From a virus: a stretch of 26,433 nucleotides of DNA. Each line of letters begins with the position of its first letter. The first letter of the stretch is position 1. Position numbers and translations under genes: made by a program. Positions 1 through 6,466 of this stretch are shown here, in pieces. The notes under the pieces are model-generated. The model made no database searches. It saw only the letters and a program-made list of their open reading frames with translations, and had not been told where the DNA came from. The stretch lies in the IMG/VR virus record IMGVR_UViG_3300013138_001101, positions 1 through 26,433 of that record, one strand, 5' to 3'.

Positions 1-1
1 G

Positions 2-145
2 ATAAACGGCACTCCACTAGACGGCATCTGCACCTGCGGATATGGCTGGGAGTGCGTGAGGCATGACGATTGGGACAAGATGTTCTCTGCGGAATGGCTA
101 GAAGCAAACAAGTCGCCGAACGACCAAGCTGAGCGACTGACATGA
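2..145 (+). CDS. C-terminal end of a small hypothetical protein (cut by window edge)
   Basis: This is an open frame entering from the left edge and ending in TGA; the last 47 residues are visible. It contains a Cys cluster (CTCGYGWEC) followed by an acidic/aromatic helix-like stretch and a polar tail. The Cys spacing could be half of a metal-binding site, but the partner cysteines would lie outside the window. The stop overlaps the ATG at position 142 in an ATGA arrangement. The last residues lie inside an attC-like hairpin element, so the C-terminus may be encoded by the element rather than conserved. I do not recognise the family. Confidence 0.5.
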   Translation: MNGTPLDGICTCGYGWECVRHDDWDKMFSAEWLEANKSPNDQAERLT

Positions 146-223
146 GCGCCGACACCAACGCCACGATTGCAACCGAGCCGCCGCCCGGCGCTCATGGCTG
201 TTCGCTCCAGCGCATGGTTAGGC
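115..223. repeat. attC-like imperfect palindromic element, copy A
   Basis: A 109-bp imperfect inverted repeat. Its ends are GCCGAAC (115-121) and GTTAGGC (217-223), one mismatch away from the RYYYAAC/GTTRRRY pair that bounds integron attC sites. Inside it, CATGAGCGCCG (141-151) pairs perfectly with CGGCGCTCATG (186-196), GAGCGA (131-136) with TCGCTC (202-207), and GCT (128-130) with AGC (209-211), leaving small bulges as in attC hairpins. A related copy lies at about 1031-1122. Membership of a true integron array is unproven, because no integrase is visible and the downstream gene appears to start inside the element. Confidence 0.5.
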
Positions 224-669
224 TGCGTCTCACTCCAATCTCTCTCGACGAAGCAAACGCCTACGTGTCCGAACACCATCGGCATCACGATCCGGTGACG
301 GGGCACAAATACAGCATCGCCATCGCTGACGAGGCAAACAATGTGCGGGGCGTCTGCATCGTCGGCAGGCCGGTGAGCCGGATGGCTGACAATGGCTGGA
401 CGCTCGAAGTGAACCGCTGCTGCACGGACGGCGTGGCGAACGGATGCTCCATGCTGTATCGCGCCGCGTGGCGAGCTGCAAAGGCGATGGGCTACACGCG
501 ACTGATAACCTACACGCTGCCGGAAGAAGGAGGCGGAAGTCTCAAAGGTGCGGGCTTCCGACTGGTCGGCGAGCGCGGCGGCGGGACGTGGAATCGGCGT
601 GAACGTCCGCGAGTGGATACGCACCCGACGCAAACTAAATGGCTGTGGGAATTGCATGACGCCGCATAA
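142..669 (+). CDS. XF1762-family GNAT-like protein
   Basis: From about residue 25 onwards the protein matches what I know of the XF1762 family, GNAT-like acetyltransferase-fold proteins common in phages and mobile regions. The visible blocks are PISLDEANAYVSEHHRHHDP, GHKYSIAIAD, GRPVSRMADNGWTLEVNRCC, CSMLYRAAWRAAKAMGY, LITYTLPEEGG and a C-terminal RPRVDTHPTQTKWLW. The biochemical substrate of this family is not established. The family usually begins close to the RLRLTPISL segment, so translation may really start at the ATG at 214. The first 24 residues are Thr/Pro/Ala-rich, unlike the rest, and are encoded by a hairpin element. The upstream gene overlaps the annotated start by four bases. No clear ribosome-binding site precedes either start. 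Confidence 0.85.
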   Translation: MSADTNATIATEPPPGAHGCSLQRMVRLRLTPISLDEANAYVSEHHRHHDPVTGHKYSIAIADEANNVRGVCIVGRPVSRMADNGWTLEVNRCCTDGVANGCSMLYRAAWRAAKAMGYTRLITYTLPEEGGGSLKGAGFRLVGERGGGTWNRRERPRVDTHPTQTKWLWELHDAA

Positions 670-713
670 CGAGAAGTCCAGCAACGTGCCGCCGAAAACC
701 TGAAAGGAATAAA

Positions 714-1043
714 ATGCAAACCGGCTCTCAACAACCAGAAACGGTCGCCAAGCCAGAAGCGCAAGGCACGTTGGCTGCGACGCATGGTTATGTGCCATTA
801 CGTCTGCAAGCTCGAAACACTCCGGGTGCTGGCTGGGAAATCTACGCTGACATCCCAGAGCGAATCTCATGTGTCGAATACGCGATGAAACCGGGATGGA
901 AGCCCGTGCTGCAAACGAACGCGATAATGGCGTATGCACCGTGGGTCGGCCCGTTCGCTCCCAAAGAATGGGAAGAAATGATTGGCAAGACACTGACGGA
1001 AATGGTGCGCCTCTGGAATGAGGCTCATGCACATAACGACTGA
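714..1043 (+). CDS. hypothetical small protein
   Basis: A 109-residue protein preceded by AAAGGA at a suitable distance from its ATG, one of the better ribosome-binding sites on this strand. The N-terminal 25 residues are Gln/Pro/Ala-rich and probably flexible. The remainder has a compact aromatic core (GWEIYADIP, PGWKPVLQTN, APWVGPFAPKEWEEM) and ends in an amphipathic helix with an acidic/His tail. There is no signal peptide or membrane segment. It sits between two cassette-like elements, downstream of the XF1762-type gene, which fits an accessory or cargo gene. I do not recognise a family. Confidence 0.7.
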   Translation: MQTGSQQPETVAKPEAQGTLAATHGYVPLRLQARNTPGAGWEIYADIPERISCVEYAMKPGWKPVLQTNAIMAYAPWVGPFAPKEWEEMIGKTLTEMVRLWNEAHAHND

Positions 1044-1122
1044 GCTATGGGACGCCGGACCAACAACGCCAAGATTGCAACGGAGACGCCCAACCGGCGT
1101 TCACATCAGCGAATTGTTGGAG
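1031..1122. repeat. attC-like imperfect palindromic element, copy B
   Basis: This element resembles copy A in position (straight after a stop codon), in nucleotide sequence (both share AACGCCA, GATTGCAAC and a CGGCG block) and in fold. GACGCCGG (1051-1058) pairs with CCGGCGTT (1094-1101), CTGA (1040-1043) with TCAG (1106-1109), and CCAACAA (1060-1066) can alternatively pair with TTGTTGG (1114-1120). Its ends, ACATAAC and GTTGGAG, are each an imperfect match to the attC core boxes. A shorter related start (GCATAACGAGAAG) follows the stop of the XF1762-type gene near 664. The reading frame from 1047 to 1313 covers this element and is not credible as protein. Confidence 0.45.
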
Positions 1123-1294
1123 CATCCGTCCAACGGCGTCCGCTCATAATCTCAATCGAATATCCACCAGGTGTCATTCCACCGTATCTGAGAACGAACA
1201 CTGGGCGGACGCAATCTAGGAACGACCACCCCGCAAGTGGTGGCCGCGACATCTCGGAAGAAATGTCGGGTGCGTCCGCCCGGTGCTCCAACAA
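1114..1294. repeat. non-coding segment bounded by an 11-bp perfect inverted repeat
   Basis: TTGTTGGAGCA (1114-1124) and TGCTCCAACAA (1284-1294) are perfect reverse complements that enclose a 181-bp stretch with no convincing gene. This could be a small MITE-like element, although I see no obvious target-site duplication, or the closing stem of a structured RNA. The left arm overlaps the end of hairpin element B, so TTGTTGG has two possible partners (1060-1066 and 1288-1294). Confidence 0.45.
1199..1285 (+). ncRNA. candidate structured RNA with a three-way junction
   Basis: CACTGGGCGGACGCA (1199-1213) pairs with TGCGTCCGCCCGGTG (1271-1285): fifteen base pairs with a single G-U. Two further hairpins sit inside: ACCAC (1225-1229) with GTGGT (1237-1241), loop CCCGCAA; and CGACAT (1247-1252) with ATGTCG (1263-1268). 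GCGTCCGC at 1136-1143 duplicates the 3' strand at 1272-1279, so the 5' strand has two mutually exclusive partners, as in attenuators. The strand is assumed from the plus-strand gene that begins 31 bases downstream. I could not match it to a known RNA family. Confidence 0.45.
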
Positions 1295-1316
1295 GCATAT
1301 ATCCGATTCCTGACAG

Positions 1317-1667
1317 ATGCACGGTGACTGGAAATGCCCGTTTAGCAGGAGGTTGCAGCGTAAAGCCGCGGAGCGCGGGCGGCGCATGGCAAAGGCTCGC
1401 TGGGCGCTGGACCGAGAACGCCGCCACCGGCTTGCCGCTTTGACAGCCGAACAATGCCCCAACCACATCGTCCGCCGAATCGTCGTCATTGACGGCGAGC
1501 AGAGCGTGAGCGAGACGGTGTTCTGGTCGTGGGACTCCGATCGGGAATGGCAGCGCAAAGAGCGCAACGCCTTGCGTCAGAACAACCCATCCCAGTTCAA
1601 CGACGCCCAAGCCGTGTCTCCGCCTTCTCCGGCGCTTCCGTCAACAGTCGCGATCTTCAGTTCGTAG
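1317..1667 (+). CDS. small basic hypothetical phage protein
   Basis: A 116-residue protein. The first 87 residues look genuinely coding: a KCPF motif, then a strongly basic helix (SRRLQRKAAERGRRMAKARW), then a beta-rich part (VRRIVVIDGEQSVSETVFWS) ending in DREWQRKERNALRQ. Similar small KCPF-starting basic proteins occur in environmental phage genomes, without known function; nucleic-acid binding is only suggested by the charge. The ATG lies just beyond the structured segment, with no obvious Shine-Dalgarno site. The final 30 or so residues run antisense through the end of the convergent nozzle-like gene and are Pro/Ser-rich, so the natural C-terminus may have been lost or extended. Confidence 0.6.
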   Translation: MHGDWKCPFSRRLQRKAAERGRRMAKARWALDRERRHRLAALTAEQCPNHIVRRIVVIDGEQSVSETVFWSWDSDREWQRKERNALRQNNPSQFNDAQAVSPPSPALPSTVAIFSS

Positions 1668-3385
1668 TAGAGATTGACCCCGCGTTCCAGCATGTCCCAA
1701 TCGGTCGCGTCGGCTTCATCCGCACGCAACCCGGCGGCCTGCAACTGCGCCGGCGACAGGCTGTAGCCGCATGCGAGCGGCAGTGAGTCAATCTCCCGCC
1801 ACAACACACGACAGTTGTTATCGGTCGTATTGGGGTCTTGGATGGTGGGGCTGTTGCCGATCCGCAGGTGGACGAACAAAGCTGACGCATCACGCGTGTC
1901 GTGTTCCAGTTGCAGCGACCGCAGCGTCTTTTCCCGTGGGTTGGCCCCAAACGGCACCAATCCGCGCAACAGCGACATATACCCCACCTGCACTGCAACC
2001 GCTGTCGTAATGTCCAGCGACGGATCTCCTCCGGTCAATGTCACCATCTCACGGTAGAACACGCCGCCAATCTGCTTGATGCAGTAGTCGGTGGCACTGG
2101 CCGCCAGAAACTTCGGCTCTCCCTTGCACAATCCAGGCTGATCTGAGTTCTGGCTGAACCGGCCAAAGGCGGTAAACCCGTGATCCATGTAGGAGGCTGT
2201 CTGATATGCTGACTGGACTGAGTCAGTGTTGAAGCTGAGTACGAGCGTGCGGCTGTTGATCCCCAACTCGTCGGCGGAATTGGACACGGTTGGATACGAG
2301 AACCACACCTCCTTGCTCATGCCTTCCGCGTCCGGCACGCAATCCGCCACAGGCGACTGGCAATAGAGCGCGTCAATGCGGTCGGCGCCCTCGTACATGA
2401 GTCCTGACCCGCGTTGAAGCCAGTCAGGCGAGGCGGGTGCTGTCGAATACCGGTTGATCCAGTAAATGGTGCTGCGGCCCAGCCAGAAGATTTCGCTGCC
2501 GGTGGATACAACCGCGTTGTCGAAGGCAAGGCATGCGTTGCGGTTCTTCGGGTCGGTGTACCACTTCTGGAATCCAAACGGAGACGTGTCGGTCGTGGAA
2601 GTCTGCGGGAACATCTTCCATATTGAGCGGTCGGTGAAGATCCACACAACGCCCGCCATCTGCACGGCGTTCAGTATCTCCTCGCCGTAGTCGAGGTCTT
2701 GGTAGTTGGCAACACTCTCGGCGCCGCCTTCCTCAAATGGCTCGTCATCCCAATGCTCCGCGTTGTTGAAATCGCTCCATTGGACGCGTGACGAGAACCG
2801 TTCTGTGCCGGCGCCCGGATTGTCGAGTTCCTTGTCCACCAGCAGGTTCATCAGCACGACGACGCCGGCAAACTCAATGGCCACCTTGGCTGCCCGGACC
2901 GGCTCGGTGACATTTTCAACCAGCAGGCTGGCCACACTCTCAGCCGACGCCTCGCCCAACGTGAAGATTTTCACCGGGTCCACGTTGTTGGTGAGGATAA
3001 TCTTGTCCCGCAGCGAGGCAAAGCTCCACTGCCCGCCGCCCATGCCTGTCAGGAGGTCAGCCCACTCCCCGGTGGTATTGTTCAGCAGTGAGACGCTGTT
3101 GGATGTGGCGTCTAGCAACTCCCGAACGCCGTCCGGAGACGCGCTCTCATACAGCCGCGTGATGGGATAACGGGTGCCGTTGCGATGGTAGTGGTCCCAG
3201 TTGCTTGATGACGACCCGGAACTCAACCGGGCGAAGCCGGCTTGTCGGCACAGCTTGCCACTGCTGTTGATGGCCCAGTTTTGCTTGTACCGGAACGCCC
3301 CCGAGGTCAGGTCGGGCGGGCGGCTTCGGGTGTCGAGCATCTGATTGAGCGGGGTTTGGAGCACCGTTTTCCATGCAGCTTTCAT
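1577..3385 (-). CDS. putative tail nozzle / DNA-stabilisation protein (P22 gp10-like beta-propeller)
   Basis: A 602-residue protein without a signal peptide. The N-terminal GKLCRQAGFARL and the segment SSRVQWSDFNNAEHWD (about 198-213) follow the pattern I associate with P22 gp10-type and T7 gp12-type tail proteins: an early 'G-x-L-x-x-R-x-G-F' and a beta-propeller blade with 'SD...pexW'. Many short beta segments follow (VVWIFTDRSIWKMF, EIFWLGRSTIYWI, EVWFSYPTV). In podoviruses such proteins form the distal tail tube that plugs the packaged genome. The ATG is preceded by AAGAAAGGG. It is the last gene of the minus-strand operon, separated from the adaptor by the glycan cassette. A receptor-binding hub is an alternative. 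Cysteines are sparse. Confidence 0.55.
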   Translation of the reverse strand: MKAAWKTVLQTPLNQMLDTRSRPPDLTSGAFRYKQNWAINSSGKLCRQAGFARLSSGSSSSNWDHYHRNGTRYPITRLYESASPDGVRELLDATSNSVSLLNNTTGEWADLLTGMGGGQWSFASLRDKIILTNNVDPVKIFTLGEASAESVASLLVENVTEPVRAAKVAIEFAGVVVLMNLLVDKELDNPGAGTERFSSRVQWSDFNNAEHWDDEPFEEGGAESVANYQDLDYGEEILNAVQMAGVVWIFTDRSIWKMFPQTSTTDTSPFGFQKWYTDPKNRNACLAFDNAVVSTGSEIFWLGRSTIYWINRYSTAPASPDWLQRGSGLMYEGADRIDALYCQSPVADCVPDAEGMSKEVWFSYPTVSNSADELGINSRTLVLSFNTDSVQSAYQTASYMDHGFTAFGRFSQNSDQPGLCKGEPKFLAASATDYCIKQIGGVFYREMVTLTGGDPSLDITTAVAVQVGYMSLLRGLVPFGANPREKTLRSLQLEHDTRDASALFVHLRIGNSPTIQDPNTTDNNCRVLWREIDSLPLACGYSLSPAQLQAAGLRADEADATDWDMLERGVNLYYELKIATVDGSAGEGGDTAWASLNWDGLF

Positions 3386-3400
3386 GCGGCCCTTTCTTCT

Positions 3401-4321
3401 TCATGTCACAGGGAAACTAAGCTGGAATCGGTCCAGCAACCAACTGAAATCACGCGTGAAGATGGACCGGTTGTATGCCCGCTCCGTCTCCACCAAATGC
3501 CAGTCTTCGTACAGCGCCCGCTTGGCAGTGCCCAGCAAGCCGTCCTTGGGCAGCCGCCGTTCCAGCCGTTCGGCATGCTCTGGAGGCAGGCAGGTGTGCA
3601 TGCAGAACAGCTTGTTGTACAGCGGATGCCACGGCGCTGCGGATGGCAGCCCGCGCTTGCGGAACTGATGTCCAATTCTGACGCCCTTCAGCATGCGGAT
3701 TTCCCCGCCAGCCAGCCATGTCTTGAGCGACAGCATTGCTTCGTCCACGCCGTAGGAGCGCAGACACCGCAGCGGTTGCAGCCGCAGAAAGAACTCGCGT
3801 GGAAAGAAGTAGCAGGCGCCCATCATGGCGGGCAGTGCATAATCGTCGCCGGGCTGTTCTGGCTGCCACACCACCTCCAACACTTGATTCGCACCTTTGC
3901 GGTTCCGATCCGGCCCGTAGAGGTTGAAGGTGGCCCCGTGATAGAACGAAGTGGAACGCAACAGATCCATGTTGCCGCGCTCCAGCCCAACGCACTGGGC
4001 GCAGTGGGCGATGTTGGGGCGACCGGCAGTCCGTTGCTCTGCCGCGGCGTACCACCCCGGCTCGAAGCGCATGTGCGAGTCAACGAACAGCAGGTAGTCA
4101 CCTGACGCGCGCAGTGCGCCAATGGTGCGGGCTGGGCCTACGCCCACCCGCCGGTTGCAACGGATCACGCGGGCGCCCATTACCTGCGGCACCGGCTGGC
4201 GCGAGGCGTCGTCCACCACCATGATCTCAACCGTATCTCCAACAGTGGCGCGGATGGACTTGATCGTCTCAACACACTCAGGCGTATCGTCGCGGGAGGG
4301 GATGATGATGGAGAGGGTCAC
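3401..4321 (-). CDS. glycosyltransferase resembling polypeptide GalNAc-transferases (GT-A, GT2/GT27-like)
   Basis: I place the start at GTG 4321, overlapping the upstream stop as GTGA, because the GT fold begins at once (TLSIIIPSRDD) and the longer frame upstream is antisense-like. The product has 306 residues. Visible motifs: VEIMVVDDAS (31-40, nucleotide site); FVDSHMRF (79-86), where DSH matches the DxH metal motif of polypeptide GalNAc-transferases rather than the usual DxD; YGVDEAMLSLKTWLAGG (190-206), matching their 'WGGExxExSFRxWxCGG' block; and VRIGHQFRKR (214-223), matching 'VGHxFR'. There is no membrane anchor and no ricin-type lectin domain, so it would act in the cytoplasm. The acceptor is unknown; a Ser/Thr-rich virion protein is a reasonable inference. 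Confidence 0.8.
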   Translation of the reverse strand: MTLSIIIPSRDDTPECVETIKSIRATVGDTVEIMVVDDASRQPVPQVMGARVIRCNRRVGVGPARTIGALRASGDYLLFVDSHMRFEPGWYAAAEQRTAGRPNIAHCAQCVGLERGNMDLLRSTSFYHGATFNLYGPDRNRKGANQVLEVVWQPEQPGDDYALPAMMGACYFFPREFFLRLQPLRCLRSYGVDEAMLSLKTWLAGGEIRMLKGVRIGHQFRKRGLPSAAPWHPLYNKLFCMHTCLPPEHAERLERRLPKDGLLGTAKRALYEDWHLVETERAYNRSIFTRDFSWLLDRFQLSFPVT

Positions 4322-4599
4322 GGCGGAATGATGGACCACTTGGCAAGCACCGCCTTTATGTACGGCACGCTTTGATGACTCGGATAGTGTCGCAAGATGG
4401 TCGGCTGGCACGAGTCGCACGGGTTGTCGAAGCTGCTGCGGACCGGGTGATAACCGTAGCAGCGGGGACATCGCAGGTATGTCTCATCGGCCTTGCGCTG
4501 CTCGGTGCATTCACGCCCCAACCGCAGGGCCAACCGCACTGACTGGCTTGTGACTTGGCCTGTTTCGAGCAAGGCGTCTCTGGCTTGGTTGGGTGTCAT
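4318..4599 (-). CDS. small Cys4 zinc-ribbon-like protein within the glycan cassette
   Basis: 93 residues. The N-terminal half is a charged helix pair. The middle holds CPRCYGYHPVRSS followed by NPCDSCQ, a CxxC-x(n)-CxxC arrangement typical of zinc ribbons. The C-terminal part is helical with aromatic residues. Its ATG overlaps the stop of the methyltransferase gene as ATGA, and its stop overlaps the GTG of the next glycosyltransferase, so it is translationally embedded in the cassette. No enzymatic motif is visible. It could be an accessory or scaffolding subunit, or a DNA-binding regulator. I do not recognise the family. Confidence 0.7.
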   Translation of the reverse strand: MTPNQARDALLETGQVTSQSVRLALRLGRECTEQRKADETYLRCPRCYGYHPVRSSFDNPCDSCQPTILRHYPSHQSVPYIKAVLAKWSIIPP

Positions 4600-5858
4600 G
4601 GCAACACTTCTGGGAAGACGCCGGGGATAATGAACTTGCCACCAAGTTCCGTGTAGCGTGAGTTCTTCTCAATAATCTCCTTTGCGTAGTTCCATGCAAA
4701 CAGCACGGCATAGTCCGGACGCTCACGCAGCAGCGCGCCCTCGTCAACGATTGGCACCGCACTTCCCGGACTGGAGCACCACTGCTTCTGTGGTGTGTTG
4801 TCGGTGATGAATGCGATCTCCTTGCGCGTGAATCCGCAGGCGTTCATCCAAACAGTGCTCTTGGCTGAAGCTCCAAGCCCGCACACGGTTTTGCCCAACC
4901 CCACAAGCTCCTGCACCTTCGAGCGCAATGCCGAAATGGCCAGCCGTGCGCCGTCGTCAAACGCGGCCAAGTCGCTTCGACTCACCTTCTCGGCGTCTAT
5001 CTCCTCCAGCGTGTATGCCTCACTCCACTTGGCGCTGTCCCTCCGGCGCAGGGTCGCCGCCACGGTGCCGCCGTGAATGGTGAAGTGGTGAATCCTGTGA
5101 ATGCGAAACGGAGTGTCTTCCACCGCCGCGCGCAAACCGCGCAGGGTGAGATAAGACAGGTGTTCATGGTACACGGTGTCGAACTCGCAGCGGGCCAGCA
5201 TGTTCAGCGCGTAAGGCGCCTCGATGACGATACGCGTGTCGCGCTCGGCCAGCGCGTCCAGCGCCGACAGGGCGGATTCCCAGTCTTCAATGTGACAGAA
5301 CACATGGCGGGCCAAGATGACATCCGGAATGGGAATGGCCTGCTTGGCAACCGACGCGGTATCCTTGTCAAACAGGCCGCAAATGCTGGTTGCATCTGGG
5401 TGGTTTCGGCGCGAAATCTCCACAAGATTCTCCGCCGGGTCAATCCCGCACGCCGCCGCTCCGTTGGACATGGCAAACCCCATGAAATCACCATCGTTGC
5501 TGCCAATCTCCACCAGAGACGTGATGGGGGCATCGTTGATGAGAGCACCCCACAGGCCCTCAAAATGGCGGCGCATGGTGGCGCTCTTGCTGGTCACATA
5601 GCTGTAGTGGTTGTAGAGGATGTCTGGCCGAACCACCACATCCAACTGCAACAGGCTGCACTTGGGGCAGTGCATCAGCCGGAGCGGAGCAAACCCCGCC
5701 CGCTCCTCACGTTCCTTTCGGAAGTCATTGGCCAATGGTTGAAGCCCTAGATCGAGCACAAGATCGAGAGCCTCAGTGCTGTGAATCGCTTTAATTCCCG
5801 GGGCGTTTGGGTCCTTGCCATAGCCGCAGGCCCGGCAGTGTGTGTGTGGTAGATACAT
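4596..5858 (-). CDS. SAM-dependent sugar C-methyltransferase (three-domain NDP-hexose type)
   Basis: 420 residues with the full three-part layout of TylC3/NovU-like sugar C-methyltransferases. There is an N-terminal zinc-binding part with CRAC (8-11) and CPKC (64-67) plus LGLQPLANDF. A Rossmann SAM domain follows with EIGSNDGDF (117-125) and ARHVFCHIEDWESAL. The C-terminal domain has YHEHLSYLTL (230-239), HGGTVAATLRR and GLGASAKSTVWMNACG (327-342). Family members methylate NDP-4-keto-6-deoxyhexoses at carbon 3, often C-3 branched sugars in antibiotics or surface glycans. Here the substrate would have to come from the host or from genes outside the window. Length is normal for the family and all motifs look intact. 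Confidence 0.88.
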   Translation of the reverse strand: MYLPHTHCRACGYGKDPNAPGIKAIHSTEALDLVLDLGLQPLANDFRKEREERAGFAPLRLMHCPKCSLLQLDVVVRPDILYNHYSYVTSKSATMRRHFEGLWGALINDAPITSLVEIGSNDGDFMGFAMSNGAAACGIDPAENLVEISRRNHPDATSICGLFDKDTASVAKQAIPIPDVILARHVFCHIEDWESALSALDALAERDTRIVIEAPYALNMLARCEFDTVYHEHLSYLTLRGLRAAVEDTPFRIHRIHHFTIHGGTVAATLRRRDSAKWSEAYTLEEIDAEKVSRSDLAAFDDGARLAISALRSKVQELVGLGKTVCGLGASAKSTVWMNACGFTRKEIAFITDNTPQKQWCSSPGSAVPIVDEGALLRERPDYAVLFAWNYAKEIIEKNSRYTELGGKFIIPGVFPEVLP

Positions 5859-5863
5859 GGTGG

Positions 5864-6466
5864 TTATTTGTGGAGCGCCTCTCCATGCGTGACGCAGGTA
5901 AACATGGGGTGGTTGCGTAGATTGCCAGAAACGGCCTTGAACCTCAAACCGCAGTACTTCTCAGCCATCGCGACGGCGATGGGAAGTGTGAGTTGGTCTC
6001 GGTGGGAATACGAGCAGATCAGCGACCACCAGATCGAATTGAACATTGCGACCGCCCCGGTGTGCCGGCGGAAAAGGACGGTTGCCTCCAACAGTGGGAG
6101 TGCATCCGCCTCCCTTGGGTAGTCCGACAACACGCGTTCCGCCTGCGACGCGGACTCGTATCCGAAGTTGACCACCGCCTCCACTTCCTGCCGGATGGTG
6201 CTGCGGCAGTGATGTGAGAAAATGGCCAGTTCCACCCCGTCTGTAAGTGACGAGAAAAGCTCGTCTTCAGGAGCGTTGACACAGACATTTCCGTCAATCC
6301 AAACGCTTCTGTGATGTTCCCTCCATATCTCTGGAGTCAGGTGGTTCAGCACCTTGTACCGCTTGGCCTCCATGCGCGGGGACCCAAGCCGTCCGCTTGG
6401 TTGATCGAAGACGCGAACGTCGTCCCGGCGGGCATCGTATCCGCCAAAGATGGAAGTGTAGATCAT
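5864..6466 (-). CDS. TOD1/MUCI70-like glycosyltransferase (PF04765-type)
   Basis: 200 residues beginning directly with IYTSIFGGYD (2-11), the hallmark of the TOD1/MUCI70 glycosyltransferase-like domain (formerly DUF616). Further family blocks are RMEAKRYKVLNHL (31-43), SVWIDGNVCV (54-63, the putative donor/metal site) and FSHHCRSTIRQEVEA (83-97). Bacterial members occur in surface-polysaccharide clusters and act as single-domain transferases; the donor is not defined. The ATG overlaps the preceding methyltransferase stop (ATGA), and five bases separate the stop from the next ATG. Length is typical for the single-domain form. Confidence 0.82.
   Translation of the reverse strand: MIYTSIFGGYDARRDDVRVFDQPSGRLGSPRMEAKRYKVLNHLTPEIWREHHRSVWIDGNVCVNAPEDELFSSLTDGVELAIFSHHCRSTIRQEVEAVVNFGYESASQAERVLSDYPREADALPLLEATVLFRRHTGAVAMFNSIWWSLICSYSHRDQLTLPIAVAMAEKYCGLRFKAVSGNLRNHPMFTCVTHGEALHK

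Noticed and set aside
1186-1270. Possible hammerhead ribozyme (CTGAGAA and GAAA present)
   Set aside because: CTGAGAA breaks the invariant CUGANGA core and the stems are not arranged around it.
1203-1281. tRNA-like acceptor stem GGGCGGA/TCCGCCC
   Set aside because: No T-arm directly before the 3' strand, no anticodon arm, and no recognisable D-loop; the three-way junction does not match a cloverleaf.
1047-1313. 88-residue open frame on the plus strand
   Set aside because: Covers hairpin element B and the structured segment; composition is Arg/Ser/Pro-rich and no start signal or family pattern is seen.
1563-1576. CGCAA/TTGCG hairpin just beyond the nozzle-like gene stop as a terminator
   Set aside because: Only five base pairs and a poor U-tract (CTCTTT after the stem); too weak to call.
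4322-4471. N-terminal extension of the GalNAc-transferase-like gene
   Set aside because: Would overlap the Cys4 gene in another frame; the GT fold starts exactly at the GTGA-coupled codon.
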